DNA of 64,000 nt. Origin: Prinsepia uniflora (taxonomy: Eukaryota > Streptophyta > Magnoliopsida > Rosales > Rosaceae). Shown one piece after another: positions 45,853 to 59,020 of the stretch. The notes under the pieces were generated by a model. The model was not told where the DNA came from, did not search any database, and worked only from the letters and a program-made list of their open reading frames with translations. Each line of letters starts with the position of its first letter. Positions within the stretch are counted from its first letter, which is position 1. Both the position numbers and the translations under genes were made by a program. Where the stretch lies: assembly GCA_032719365.1 (NCBI GenBank), contig CM064872.1:43942252-44006251 (forward strand), in the 5' to 3' direction.

Positions 45853-48791
45853 TGTAACGACCCGGACAGCCGAGAAAGGAAAATTTGGAAAATTTGAAGA
45901 AAATGATGATTTTGCCCCTGGAATCGGGCGAACGGTTGACTTTTGGTTTGAGCGGTCAAATTGACTTTGACCTTGTGACGTAGTTCGGGATGTCACGAGT
46001 TCATAGACAGGTGGCACGTCCGATTCCGACATTCGAGTAGAAAATTATGATGTTCGGAAGTTCAAGGGTAATTCGGTAATTTGGTTAACAAGGGGCAATT
46101 TATTGACTTTTCAAACGACATGGACATTCACGTAATTCGAAGACCATTAGGAAGGTCTCGATGCCCTGAGTACAACAACAGGCGGCACACTGAAATCGGA
46201 CTTCGGACGAGTAAGTTATGATTCTAAAAGAAGAAGGGCATTTTGGTAATTATGTGAAGGAAGGGTAAAATGGTAATTTTGAGGGTTCAGTTTGAAAACA
46301 ACCGTGAGTGGATTTTTAGGAGAATTGTTTACAAATTAAGTGACAATTGTCACTAAGAAAGGATGAAATAGTGGCTAGTTGGGCTGAGTGCTGGTGAATT
46401 GTTTATGCTATTGGGTGTTTTGAGTAGAGCACGGGTGCACAGTAAACTGTGTTGGTGTTTTTGAAATGGAAAAACAGAGACCGATGGACAATTTGCTTGA
46501 TCGACCTCCCCAATAACAAATTGAGAGAAAATGAAAACCGGAGAGGAATTGTGAGGATGAAATAGAGTGGAAAAAAGAAAGAAACGGGAAGGAAAACCCT
46601 AGAAACACTGAACCCACCCGAAAACCTTGACATTGCTAACTTAAGATCAAATTTTGAATTGGACAATCAGTTGATGGAAACAGAGAGGTGGATGAGTTTC
46701 TAGAGGTTCAAACGAGTCGAATGGAGTTGAAAGTGAATAAATTGGTGAAGAAATGAGCCAGACGACACTTAAGTTCAGTTCTGGAATCCCAGTTGAGTTG
46801 GAATGGTTAGCGGAGTTGGACGTTGAAATTGAGCTTGGAAGTCCGTTCTTATGGATCCTGTGAAGCTTCTGAGTGAACCAATTGAAGAAAACGATGAAGA
46901 TTGATGAACTTTGATGCAGGAACAGTGTTCGGATGTTCATTAGAAACTTGAGCTCGAATTGACGGATCGAGGTGAGTTCTGGTGAAATTTAACTTACAGA
47001 ACCATAATTAGCTTCATAATGATTCTTTTGAATAAATCAATTGAAGGAATAAAGTTGGATTTGAGCAGAATTGAAACAGGTCATCACGCGGGTTGAACAA
47101 CCCGTTTAACATTTAGCCAGGTGAGAACGATGAACAGTGCTTGCACTGTAGCTGGCGCGTGAGTTTCACGTGCAGCCACTCACGGCAGAGCATGAGGGCG
47201 TGTGGGCTCGATTCTCGAGGTGAGTTCAACATGATTTTTTTTCTATGCAATGTAACGAACATTTTAGCATTGGTTTCGAGTTAATCGGACACCGTTTCGA
47301 TATTGTTTCTAGGGTCTGAAGGTTTATGTTACGTTTTTAATTAATATTTAATTCCCAGAAAATTATGGGAAATTAGTATGATATTATTTGAGTCCTTAGT
47401 GACCCTGAAGAATGATTTCGGACAGGATTCGAGATTCCTGGAAAATTTCGGAAATTACGGGAACGCTTACAGCTCGAAAAACGAGCGATATGGACTGTGT
47501 GTGAGTGGACTTTGTTTTCTAAACTTCAATGCATGCATAATCGTTTTCTATGCTTTATAATTATGACTCATATGCTTATGCTTATGGTAATTTCGATTTC
47601 CGTATTTATGCATATTTCGATATACAATACGTAATTGCACGTATTTCGAGAATATGATTTCTCCCATGTTTTCATGATTGTTTAATGAATGATTTTATAT
47701 AATTTGTGCATATCATGTTTTGGTGATATTTTGACTATGATTGTGAGTATGATTTACGATTTTGGCATGTATTTCAAGAGTGTTATGGATTTGCATGTTT
47801 TACGAGATTTCGAGTATGTTGTGGTTTTACCGTAATTTTGGTGATTTGAATTTGGTATTTAAAATACGATTTGATTTCAAAGATTTAAAACGGATTTTGA
47901 AAAAGGTGATTTTGGGCTTGATGCCCAAGGACATGAGTTCCATTTCGATTAAGTGTGATCTCGGATTTGACTTGGGAAATTGGTTTACGATGGATTCTGG
48001 ATTTGTTATGATTTACAAATGGTTTTGGGTTTAAAGACCCGGTACTATTGCTGGATGATATTTTGGGTTTAAAGACCCGGTTGATGGATGACGGGGGAGG
48101 GCCCTTGATTGACATGTTTTGAGTTTAAAGACTCGGTTATTGTGATATCCCCCGAGACCTATTGATTATGCTTTGAGTTTAACGACTCGTTCATATCCCG
48201 GGAAGGCCTGATTATGCGCATGATTTTTAGTTTAAAGAATCGGGCGCACTTGAGATCCAACAGATTGATTGACTTGTGAATTACTGTTGGTTTATGATGT
48301 TTTTCGATGTGTTGGTCAATAGCCCGGTTTATATGACTTGATGGATTTTGGGTTATGTTATGTACTTGGCTTTTGATTCATGATTTTGTGCTGAGGCCCC
48401 GTGTTTATGGTTTCAAGCTAAGGCCGAGGTTTGAGCAAAGGAAAATGATTTTTATTTTCATACACGATTCTCTTATATTGGAAATGAAACGAATTATGAA
48501 ATGATTTCCGAATGCATGCATTGGTTTTACGTGGAGGGTAGAATGTCTTTTCTGTAACATGTTTTAGAACTGATTCATTTTCGTCCACTCACACCTTTTG
48601 TGTTTTTATTAACCCTCCAGGTCGTGGCGCGATGATCGAGGCTATTCGAGAGGTGGAGGCATGAGTGGGCACACGTATGATTATCCTTTGTTTGGCAAGT
48701 GCTGAGGGTAAATTAGGAACTTCAGTTGATTTGCTAGATGGGAGCAGGACCGGGCACGATTATCAATGTCCCTTCGGGGATGGTACTGTCA
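45853..48791 (+). repeat. 3' LTR, 2.94 kb
   Basis: Starts TGTAACGACCCGGACAG and ends ATGGTACTGTCA. It is longer than the 5' LTR because it keeps about 720 bp at 46240-46960, but it lacks about 175 bp near 47930. The array of GTTTAAAGAC hairpins (48025-48245) and both conserved arms (about 47504 and 48582) are present. Confidence 0.92.
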
Positions 48792-48923
48792 CAACAGCTC
48801 ACGTTTAGCTCGTTAATTGTATGCTCGAGGTTCACGGTGGACCTAATAAAGGAAGAATGAAATTGGTGTAGGCTCCTGGCCGTGCATAATCATGGTCTCG
48901 GTGAACTAGTACGATGGCTATCG

Positions 48924-51290
48924 TGACAGGACCCAACCCAAAAACATCTAATATACCGAATTCCGGTCCTGCTCCCATCTGATAGGTAGACTAGGCACCA
49001 ACTGTGTCCTCGAACCTTGTTAGACAAGGGATACTTATACACCTGTGAGTTCATGCCTCTGCTCCGTAAGCAGTCTCGATTCTCGTGCAGTGGTTCTGGA
49101 GGGTTTAAAACACGAAAAGTTTTGCATAATTTTCCTTGTTCGTAAGCAGGCTCGATTCTCGTCTCAATTACCAAGAGCAGATAATCTCGTAATTCACGTC
49201 AATTTCGAAATCAAGTTCATAGACCAAAATATCAAATATACCACATATACGAGTTCCTCAAAAAACTTGTCTAAAACACTTACTATAAAATCGTCAAACA
49301 ATCATCAATATCGAGAAAACATACTTTATAACACGCATAAGACATTCCCAATCAAATCATAATCCAACACCAAATTCAGAAATCCGGATCACATGGTAAA
49401 ATCCAGGCCGCCCGATTCACAAAATACGTTCAAAACCTTGTAAAACGAACCGTTAAATAATCCGTAAAATCGTGTCAAATCCTAAACCATCAATCGTCAT
49501 CAAAATCAGATTTCAAAACTCAGTAAATAGTCAAGAACTCAATAAACCCAATTTCCTTGCAAAACGTGTATAGTTACTTTTTTGTAAAATCATTAAAATC
49601 CATAAAATCCGTATACAACCCAATAAATATAATACCACCAAAACCACACGTGAAAGTCATTTTGGGTATAAAAACCAATTCTCACGATCCATTATCAAGT
49701 CAAAAAACAAATTTAACAATTTATCGTAAAATGTGCCCTGAAACATATTCGAGAACCATTCAGAATTCATATGGGAACCACCCAAAAACCAATATCACCA
49801 ATTCACATGTCATAATTACATTCAACTCAAATCCACAATCGAAACGATATTCGAAAAACATAGCTTACGAAAAGTCACGAAAAATGCGTAATAAAATAAT
49901 AATTAAATATTCATGAAATCATAGAAATTTATATAAAAGTCCAGTCACTCAAATACCACCAAGAACACATAAAAACACTCTTAAAAATAATTGAATATGC
50001 ATGGATAATATGTTAGTAAAATTAAATGTCCACTCACACGTACCTTTTGCGCGACCGAACCATACCACATGCTTTTTCGTAAAAATCGAGAGTCTCAATT
50101 CCTATCAAAAACCACCGAGAAGTTTCACCCATCATGCCAATTGACTCACCTATTAATCCAATAATTTTTCAGAATTTTTAAATGCATTAAAACAAACCCT
50201 AAACACTCCGACAGTCATAACTGTCTCGAGACGATGTCTGATCACCTCGAAAACCGTACCATTAGATTCGTATGATCGAATACTATAACTTTCATGTTGA
50301 CGTAACCTTGAGAGCACCCCCATGAACCTCCCAAAGTGACTGCGCGTGGGAGCCACACGCTAGCTACAGTGAAATCCCAGAATCTACTTTTCACCTCTTC
50401 TTTGCCTGTTTACCTGGTTTTTGGGTCACCCGACCCGGCGACCCGACTTGGCCATATCTCCCTCGTTTTTCGTCCTTTTTCACTCATGTTTCGCGCAACA
50501 TCATCTACTATAATTCTAGATTGAATCTATGAATTTAAGCTGAGAAAGAACATCAAAGATCGAGGAACAATACCTCCTCTGTTCGGCCAAGCTCCACCTT
50601 TATTCTGGGCCAACTTTAGCTTCCCAAGCCCTCTGTTTTTAGTTCTTATTGATCCCCAAACTGCCAAAAAGGCATCAGGATCAATTATATTGAGCGACCA
50701 GGCCTCAAATAGAAACTCCAATTCAACAACCCGTCGAGGGAGTTTCGGGTTCGACGATTCTGGGAGTCTTCCAACCTCCAGACACCACCAGGACTCCCGT
50801 TCTCCCTTTAGGGTCTCATTCCCTCAATTTCCTGCTCATTATCTGAGTTCTCCACCCTCAACTCAAGCTCCCTCATTCACGACCACCATTTTTTTTTTCA
50901 TGGTTTCGGCATATGGCCACCGAAACCTTCACAGCATACACCCACACGTCTATTTGTAGAGAGGTAAGTCGGTGGAGAGGAGAGCATGCCAAAAACTTCC
51001 ATAGTTGGACACTTGTCTAATTCCAATTGGTCCTCATTGCCCAAATGACCTTTTTACCCTTAATACTTAAATTACAAAAATGCCCCTGAGGGTTCTTGGC
51101 CGGTAACAATTTCAAATGACCTCCGATTTTAGCGAGCTGCCTGTCTACGAACTCAGAATTTCGAGACCTTCGTAATAGTATTCTCGGAATTTTCAAAGGA
51201 AGTCCATAGTAAAAAGTCAACATTTTGACTTTTCCAAATACAAAATCATCTTTTCACCTTAAATTTCCCAATTTTGACTTTTCTCCAACT
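48924..51290 (-). mobile_element. Truncated gypsy LTR
   Basis: It opens with TGACAGGACCCAACCC and follows the layout of the other LTRs: the GTCCACTCACAC arm at about 50028, the GC hairpin with GCTACAGTG at about 50338-50372, and AAAAGTCAACATTTTGACTTTT near 51210. It then loses similarity before any GGTCGTTACA terminus. The partner arm expected near 49100 is absent. It is a 3'-incomplete copy, with no internal domain in sight. Confidence 0.75.
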
Positions 51291-52408
51291 CCCTCGTGTT
51301 TAGAAAGGGATTGCGCTGAGGGCTTTGTATCACAGGAGGTGGTTTCTCTGGTCAGTGGCTGTGAGAAGACGTTGGTTCGTTGGGAGGGGTTACGTGTCTC
51401 CCTAAAAGGGCTTTAGTGGTAACGGCCGTGTCTCCCACTTGTGGTCATTGATCAGAGTGTTGGCATAGGTTGCACAAAGGCTTTGTGCATGAGGCACGCT
51501 TGTCCTTCTAGTGTTGTAGCAAGGCCCAACTTCATTGGGTTAGTTGGTGGTCCAATAAGAGTAAAGCTTTGTGATTTTTGGCTTTTATTTTTAAAACTAA
51601 ACTTAGTAAAACTGGTTTACCCACTTGACTCCCTTGGGGTAATTAAGCAGACGCCTAAAGAGAAAACGAAATAACGATATGGGATGTAACAGAATGAATC
51701 TGAAAAAACTAGATGTAGCAATAATGAAAGAGATCTAAAATTAGTACATGCACATATCCATATTTGAAATCCATTTGGTTTTCATTACTTTTTTTTTTCT
51801 TATTCGAACCCTAATTAGCATTGTAATACTCTATCTTAAAAATTTATCGGCATTATGAAATTCAAATTCAAACCCAAGTCCAAATAATCCCTTCTAAAAT
51901 AGACGGAATAAATAAATTGTACGTTGCAAGAAAAGAGAAGCATACAAAAAGTAGAAAATAGTTCAACTTTCCACATTATGCCTTAAGCTATTGGCATAAT
52001 ACCCCAGTACATCTGAGCTCAAAAGTTAAAGCTTTGACAGCCATATATGTTTGCTTGTAGTGCAAGTGTACATTTTAGGTTTGATTTTTAACCCTAAGGT
52101 AGGACAAAGTCTTGAGCTACTGAAAGTTGGTGACTTGCACTCCAACTGCTTTGTTTCTTCTAGTCAAGTCCCTCTGCATTTTCCTCCAAAGTTCGTTTGT
52201 TAGTTTTTACCTAGTAGTTTTAGACAGCAAACCCATCAACTGCCATTTTCTTTTCCAATTAAACTCACCAACTTCTACTTTCATATCAAATTTTCGTTTT
52301 CCCATTCAAAAAGCTAGGTTATTTCTTTAAGTATCTGCTCCTCGGCCATTATATTTCTAGGGTTTCTGATACATTTTGCAATTAAGTTACAGCCTCTCTC
52401 AGCGTGCC
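51291..52408. other. Intergenic region upstream of the GPI-protein gene
   Basis: I see no gene or repeat with clear edges. It is the likely promoter and leader of the gene starting at 52409. An AT-rich tract at 51780-51800 and a CT-rich stretch just before the start codon are the only notable points. No TATA box is convincing. Confidence 0.4.
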
Positions 52409-53370
52409 ATGGCATTTCAAATACCCCATCTCTCAGTTTTAGTTGCAGCTTTCATCTGCATCTCTTTTTTATCCTGCAAAATAGGTATGTATATACAAGA
52501 GTTATATGTATATGCATGTTCACTTCTTCTTGCAACTTACATTACTCACCTTTTGTGTGCATAAATTTGGACAGGGATGGCAGGTGATTACATGCCTGGA
52601 GAAGGCGAGGCAGAGGTGCCGGAAAGAGGCACTGGAGTCCAGGATCCAGCTCAAATTGTTGCCAAAGCGTTGTTGTGTTTCAGTGATAAATATGTAATTA
52701 ATTAACTCAAACCTCTTATTCATCATATATTGTATATCAGTAAGAATATTGGTAGAAAATGAATTTTGTTTCAGTTGTACAGCAGCTGTGAAGAGTCATA
52801 CAGATTGAATGAGAGTGGAGATCTGAAGGTGCCAAAAGAAAAAACTGATGAGTACTGCAGTGGCCCATGCCTCCAAGAGACGCACCTTGTGCTCAATTGT
52901 GTTGACGACATCTTACACAACTTCTTGTTTTACAACAAGGCTACCATTCAAGATGTCAGAGAAACCGTTCAGGCCGGATGTGGCTTTGGCGATGAACGAG
53001 GTCACATTTTGCACTTACTGTAGCGACTAGCGAGTGATATATATCGGTGGGTGCATATATCCACTTGCATATGGAGTCACCATATATGGGATTAGGACTC
53101 CATTAACAAGATAGGTGTACCCATTGAATCATTGCCCGATATAAGGATTTCAAAGTTTGTTTAATTTGGTTTTTTGTAAAATTAATTAATTAACTACTTA
53201 CGTGAGTTATGAATTAATTTGCATGGTATATTTATATATATGCATGTGCAGGTGATTTCAATGTTGCTGAGCACATCAGAGCAGAAGGAAGCAATGCAAA
53301 CAAGGCCGCAAACCAAGTTCTATTTGGGATTGTGTTGATGATGGTTATGGGGAGTGGATTATTGCTGTAA
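52409..53370 (+). CDS. DUF7731-like secreted, GPI-anchored-type protein
   Basis: Four exons (52409-52484, 52575-52693, 52775-53000, 53252-53370) join in frame to 179 codons plus stop. All introns are GT..AG and phases fit. The start is chosen because MAFQIPHLSVLVAAFICISF gives a signal peptide. The mature part is acidic and Cys-containing: LLCFSDKY, SSCEESYRL, EYCSGPCLQET, LNCVDDILHNFLFYNKATI, AGCGFG. The last 20 residues are hydrophobic (VLFGIVLMMVMGSGLLL) after a small-residue site, the pattern of a GPI-attachment signal, so a cell-surface location is likely. The layout matches the plant-specific family labelled DUF7731, whose function is unknown. The donor of intron 3 (GAG|GTCACA) is weak; reading through it gives an early stop and a shorter protein. 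Confidence 0.85.
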
Positions 53371-54074
53371 ACTTGATCATGTATAATGCTACAAATATAT
53401 GAAATAAATTAGCATATGCTTTATCATATGTATACAATTAGTACAATTTGGGTTTGTAATAAATAATATTTATTCTTTTTGAGAAGTAACATTCAATTCT
53501 TAAACATACATCAAGGCTAATGCATGTCACTTTTGGTTGGTAGAATTAGATTGTATGAACAACTCCACAAGTTCAATATATATTAAATGTAAAAATCGAT
53601 AACGTAATGCTAAGTTTGTAATAAAAATTAAAAAACATTAAATCAAATAAATTCATTTTTTTTCTTCACCTTTAAAAAAAAAATTCAAATCCTAGCATAT
53701 GTATAACCCTTAAATATTTAAAATAAAAGTCATATTATAACGCCAATAAGACTATTGGTATAAGATATCTCAAATTTAACCAACATTTTAAATATTACGG
53801 ATTTAAAAACCTGCAATTTGGCATCCACCTTGAAAAAAAAATATTGTTGGTCCACGGTAATTCCGTAGTCAGCAGCGCGCATAACCAAAACCATTATGTA
53901 ACCTCACCGTGTCGACAACTCAGACATAAGCCAAACAAAAAAAAAAAAAAAAAAGCTTCTCCATTCAAAACGATCGAGTTTCGTCTTGATTTATGCTCGG
54001 AACATTGATCCGCCCTTTCCCTCCCTCGTACGCTTCGGTGAGACCGTGAGGGCTGCTCGCATTAGTCGCCAGAG
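53371..54074. other. Intergenic region between the two genes
   Basis: AT-rich spacer. A poly-A tract at about 53937-53954 lies about 120 bases upstream of the AMSH3 start codon, and GC content rises after it, which suggests the leader of that gene. No other gene seen. Confidence 0.5.
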
Positions 54075-57000
54075 ATGATGAAGATCAACATTAATTCAAT
54101 GGCTCGTAGAGTCGAGGTCGATAATCGCTATCCTCTCCGATTTTACTTTAGAATTGCCGATAATCTGCTCAAACAGGTTCTCTCTCTGATTGATTCTCTT
54201 TTGATTTCATTGCAGTCAATTTTAGAGTAATTACAGTTCAGATTTGATTATTAAATCCTAGTCTACTGTGAACTTCGTAAGGGTGCCAAATTTTATACTT
54301 TTATTAATCATCTATGGGATTTTTTTCATAGCTCTAATACTACTCAATTACCCTAAAACTTGATGGGAATTTTGATTTTCACTCTGAAGGTGAATCCCGA
54401 ATGCAATTTGGAAATATTAGGGCTTGTGATTTTCTGTTTCTTTTATCCCCTAATTATTATTTTCAAATGCTCAGGCTAGCATATACCGGGAGGAGAAAAA
54501 CACTGTAGATTTGTACGTCATACTACTCCGATTTTCAAGGTACGTGGAGAATTCATTAGATGATTTCCACGTTATAGAACTTAAATACATAGTTACTTAG
54601 ACGTGGATCCTTACTCTTCAAGTTTTACAGTTTAGTGTCTGAAACTATACCGCGTCATCGGGACTACCAGACATTTCCTCCAAAAGAGAAAACTATTTAT
54701 AGGAAGGTATAAAGTGTGACAATACTTGTTGGCAGCTCCTATTTATTTCTTGTTCGATATGCATCTACCAATTTTGATCTGGCTGTTGTGTCATCATCGC
54801 AGAAACTGTTAAATGTATTAGATGAGCTTGAATCTTTAAAGCCAGAAGCCCAGCGCCGAGTGAACGAGCTTAACGAAGCCCATGCAGTTGCTCAACTACC
54901 TCAGCTTGAGCGCATAGAAGGCACTTCAAATGGTTTGGCAACATCTTCTTTAGAATGGCCTCATGTGAACAATAAATCATTAAGCATAGACGTTAGGCAG
55001 GTACTGACTGCTTCATTGATGTGATGGGATTGTCTGTGTTGGCTCTCATTATCTGGTTATTGATTTGACTGGGTTCTTAAGAGACTTAACAAGATTTATT
55101 ATTTCATCTATGTGTCTTCATGTAGTATTTCTAATTTATTTGCTTGTTGAGACTTGAGAGACTATCAATATACTCAATTAATTTTTTATTTTCTGTAGCC
55201 TGCTAGCTTGACATCTCAGTCCTCTTGGAAGTATAAGAATGATTATTCACGGGTATCAACAAATACTACCCAAATTGACAAGCTGTTCCAGAAGTTGTAA
55301 GTTATTTCTTCCAGTGTTTACAGTATTTAGCTACCCAGAGGTTGGAGAATGACAATATAAGAATTATGATAATATTCATTGAATTTTCAGATCTTTTAAT
55401 CTACCTCTTCCGAATAAAGAGACTCTGTCTAGACACTCATTTTTGGGTCCAAATGGCCTTCAGGGCCAATGGCTAGGACCCAGTGCAAAGGTTAAGGTAA
55501 TTTTTCAAGTGTGTGGTTTCAAATATTTTGTTATTGTTTAGCATGCAGAGCTCTGCTAACCTGTCTTCTATGCAGGTTCAATATCCAAGTAGTACCGACT
55601 TAATCCCTACAGAAATTTCAGGGTGAGTTTTTCCTGCAATATTTTACCCATCTTGTCTATAACTACCTGTGATTTGTTTCTTTTCTCAGTATAAATAATG
55701 GGATCTTCTTTGATGAACTTTCCTACTAATATTGGCTGCTTCTAATATGAGCGATTTCATATCATCCATGGTAATAGGCAGAATCAGGCTCTACAAAATG
55801 ATATTGAAGCTGTAAAAGATGGTGATCCAAAAGATATTAAATCTACAATGGATTCTGTACTCTCCTTGGATGATGGTGCTTGGCTGCGCCCTTCTCAGGA
55901 ATCAGTTCCTTCATTGATTAATGAAGCAAGGAAAGATCCTTTCCCGTTGGTCATCAATCAGCCTTCTCCTCCTCCTGTACTTGCTCGAGTGCAGCCGGAG
56001 TTTACTCCAATTCCTCCCTCAAAAGTGGCAGATCCCAGACCAGGACCTGCGAATTCTTCTCCAGATGGCATGCCGAGTTCTAATTCGTATCAACATCTGC
56101 ACGTTGTAAGCTTCATAAGTTGATCACTTCGATACCATATCATAAAAATATTCTTCTTATATATAAAAACACGGTATCTTTTTTTTTTTGTTGGTTTACA
56201 ATCCTTGAGAAATTGTTTTCCTTGTTCTAGCGGCGAATGCTCCTTATCATTTTTGAATGCAACTCTAGGTCATTTGATTTTCCTTGCAGCCAGTAAAATT
56301 GATGGATGATTTCTTGAGATTGGCTAGGGCAAATACAGAACGAAATTTAGAAACATGTGCTATTCTTGCTGGGTCATTGGTAAGGACATAACAATATTTT
56401 TTTTTTGTGCGTGGAAATTATACTATGTTGATGTCTTGGATTCTTATCTGTTCATTTTCTTGTGGCTGCAGAAAAACAAGGTTTTCCATATCACCACGTT
56501 GATAGTCCCAAAGCAAGAATCGACCTCTGATTCGGTAGGATGAATTGCATTTAACTATGAATTGCCTTTCCATATTCTGTTTTAAGGTTACTTGTGGCTT
56601 TTATACCAATTTGTCATCTAATCACTACATCATTGGTTTCTGAAGTTTTAGCTTGGCCTTGTGGAGAAGTGAAAACATTAAACCAAATAAATTAGATGAT
56701 CATTTTTGTTTGAGATACTCATTCCTGTTTACTATAAAGTACTTTTCTAAGCCAGCATCTTGAGTTTCTTGATTGTGATCTTTCAATTTAATTTGTGCAT
56801 GTTTTGAGTGTTCTTTCGGTACATTTTCCGTTAACAATATTGCATTCTCTTGTATGCTCAGTGCCAAACATTGAATGAGGAAGAAATATTTGAACTTCAA
56901 GACAGGTTATCTCTTTTTCCTCTTGGATGGATTCATGTAAGTGTTTGAATATCCTGAATGGCCTGTCAATTGTTTGTTATTCTTGTTCTTAAACATCTAA

Positions 57001-57762
57001 TCATTATTTTCATTTCATGTCATTTTTATATGCCAGACACACCCATCGCAGACCTGTTTCATGTCATCAGTTGATCTGCACACTCATTACTCGTACCAGG
57101 TAAAGAGCAATTTTTTTTTTCCTCCTTTTTTTTTCCTCCTTTTTTTTTCTTTCTAGTCCAATTCTAGGCATAGCTCACACGTGTAGGCCTTGTTCCCTTT
57201 CCTTAAATCGCTCCCCGCTCCTTGGTAATTGTTTGGGTTTCTTAGCTTCTTGACTTGATATATACTTACCAATTTCATCTTGGCTTTATTACTTTTGTGG
57301 AAATACTAATAGATTGTCCAGAGTGAAGGATTTGGTGGTATAAAACATATATCATTTGTTTATTTGTTGTATTTCTGCAAGGTTGTATAACAGGGTTGAT
57401 ATGGGTTCTTTTTCAGATTATGTTACCAGAAGCAATAGCGATTGTTATGGCTCCGAAAGATGCATCCAGGTAGGGTTCGTTCAACTCTGGGGCTTGGACC
57501 TCGGCTAAAATAAAGTTATAACATCATGTAATAATATAAGGAGTATGCTAATTGCTCAGTTGTGTGTGTACTCCCATGTAATTGCAGTCCACACGGCATA
57601 TTTCATCTCTCAGACCCAGGTGGGGTATCTGTAATTCGTAACTGCGACCAGCGTGGGTTTCATCCCCATGAAGAGCCTTTGGATGGGACCCCAATTTATG
57701 AGCACTGTTCTCATGTCTTTATAAACTCCAATTTGAAGGTTGATGTTGTCGATCTGCGGTGA
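54075..57762 (+). CDS. AMSH3: AMSH3-like JAMM deubiquitinase
   Basis: Fourteen exons: 54075-54176, 54475-54539, 54631-54706, 54803-55000, 55199-55296, 55391-55496, 55576-55622, 55778-56105, 56290-56379, 56472-56534, 56862-56936, 57037-57099, 57417-57469, 57588-57762. All introns are GT..AG, and the exons sum to 512 codons plus stop, close to plant AMSH3 (about 500). Residues ~10-110 form the MIT/USP8-type N-terminal domain (RIADNLLKQASIYREEKNTV, LVSETIPRHRDYQ). The C-terminal third is the MPN+/JAMM metalloprotease: catalytic Glu in NLETCAIL, and zinc ligands in HTHPSQTCFMSSVD (H-x-H-x7-S-x2-D). The end CSHVFINSNLKVDVVDLR is typical. AMSH proteins cleave K48/K63 ubiquitin chains on endosomes with ESCRT-III and are needed for vacuolar trafficking. 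A second Met three bases downstream is an alternative start. Confidence 0.95.
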
Positions 57763-59020
57763 GATTTCAACCTTTTTACTCTTTAAATGACCCTAATTTA
57801 GATTCACTTTGGTAAATATATAAACAAATTATCCAATATCCATATTGTAAATTCAAGTGGTTTATTTTTTGCATCAATTTCACGGAAATATATGTACTAT
57901 ATGCTCAATTGTTTTATCTTGATTGAGCTCGTTTTGTAATATGATTTGATTGTAATCCATGTCCCCTGCTCGCAAGTTAGAATAAAATAGATTAATGCCT
58001 TGGGTATAAAAACAAATTTTTTAATGAATTATATTCTGAGTGGAATTAAATTATTACATTCTTTTAGTCCTTATTTTTGATCAGTCTGCTAAATTGGTTC
58101 CTCTTACTTGATTTTATTCTACTCTCCATTTGAGAATATGAAGCTAAAATGTTGGCAATTTTTATACTCACGTGTTGTCCAATGTCCGTTAAATAATTTT
58201 CACCTGTCACGTACCACTGACTTGCCCTTGATTACATGTTCACGAAACAATGTTCTATCCAACTCATTACCCTTTACTTACCGAGTTACGGGTCTGCAAA
58301 AAAACCAAACAGTTGGTACTTGAAAAGTAAGAGTCTGCAAAAACGAGGAGGGTTGGGTGGACACGATGAGAATTGTTAACCATTTTCTCTTTGTTGTTTT
58401 CGTATCTAAAGTTTCCTTTTTTATTTCTTTTTGCACAAAATTGACTTAAAAAATGATCAATTTGGCACATTTTATAATAATATAATTCTCATAAACTCTT
58501 CCGCATCAGAAAAATAAAAGAAAGAAATAATGAACGAATGAATTGTTCTGAATACCAATTTCAGGGTTTGCCATCTGCAATAATGAACAGTGCATGTGAT
58601 CAAATTTAATTTTTGTCGCAAATGACATTGACATTTTGATGATTGTCCCTAAAATCTGTATTGTGATGACGGTCCCTAAAATATGTTAATGTACCATAAT
58701 AGATTTGTGATCCATTTTTTTTAAAAATAAAAAGATTATATAACACTTGTAAAGCAAGAACCAGAGGGAACAAAGAGAGAACTTAACAACGGACACAAAG
58801 CTCGAGCAAACCCAGCAAAGAAAAACACAGAAAGTTGCAAAGGACTACCACAACTACCCTACTTAAAGGCTAATGTTCTATCTCAGAGTTTCCAATGCAT
58901 TAATTTTAGAAACCCTAATACTCAAAATACATAAACGAGATCTAACCATGGCAAATAATCAACGAGCCCACCGTCGTAACCATGGCCTACAGCCTCGACA
59001 ACAAGGCCTCGAGAAAAGGG
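57763..59020. other. Region downstream of AMSH3
   Basis: AT-rich, with no supported gene. Short frames at 58108-58470 are chance. A GC-richer stretch at 58740-59010 looks like part of an unidentified repeat, but I cannot set its limits. Confidence 0.45.

Larger units (their letters stand above)
37686..48791 (+). mobile_element. Non-autonomous gypsy-like LTR element
   Basis: Plus-strand element with TGTAACGACCC starts and CTGTCA ends. Left flank is CAGCA and right flank CAACA, a 5-bp duplication with one transition. It has an initiator-Met primer site (40131), a polypurine tract (45840) and two LTRs. After removing a nested solo LTR, the internal region is only about 3.0 kb. It holds a gag start, a protease remnant and the tail before the polypurine tract, but no recognisable reverse transcriptase or integrase. 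It must have depended on proteins from related elements, or lost its genes by deletion. Confidence 0.88.

Noticed and set aside
54716..54802. Coding extension upstream of AMSH3 exon 4
   Set aside because: An open frame exists, but it is intron 3; splicing at TCGCAG joins exon 3 to KLLNVLDELESLKPE, as in the family.
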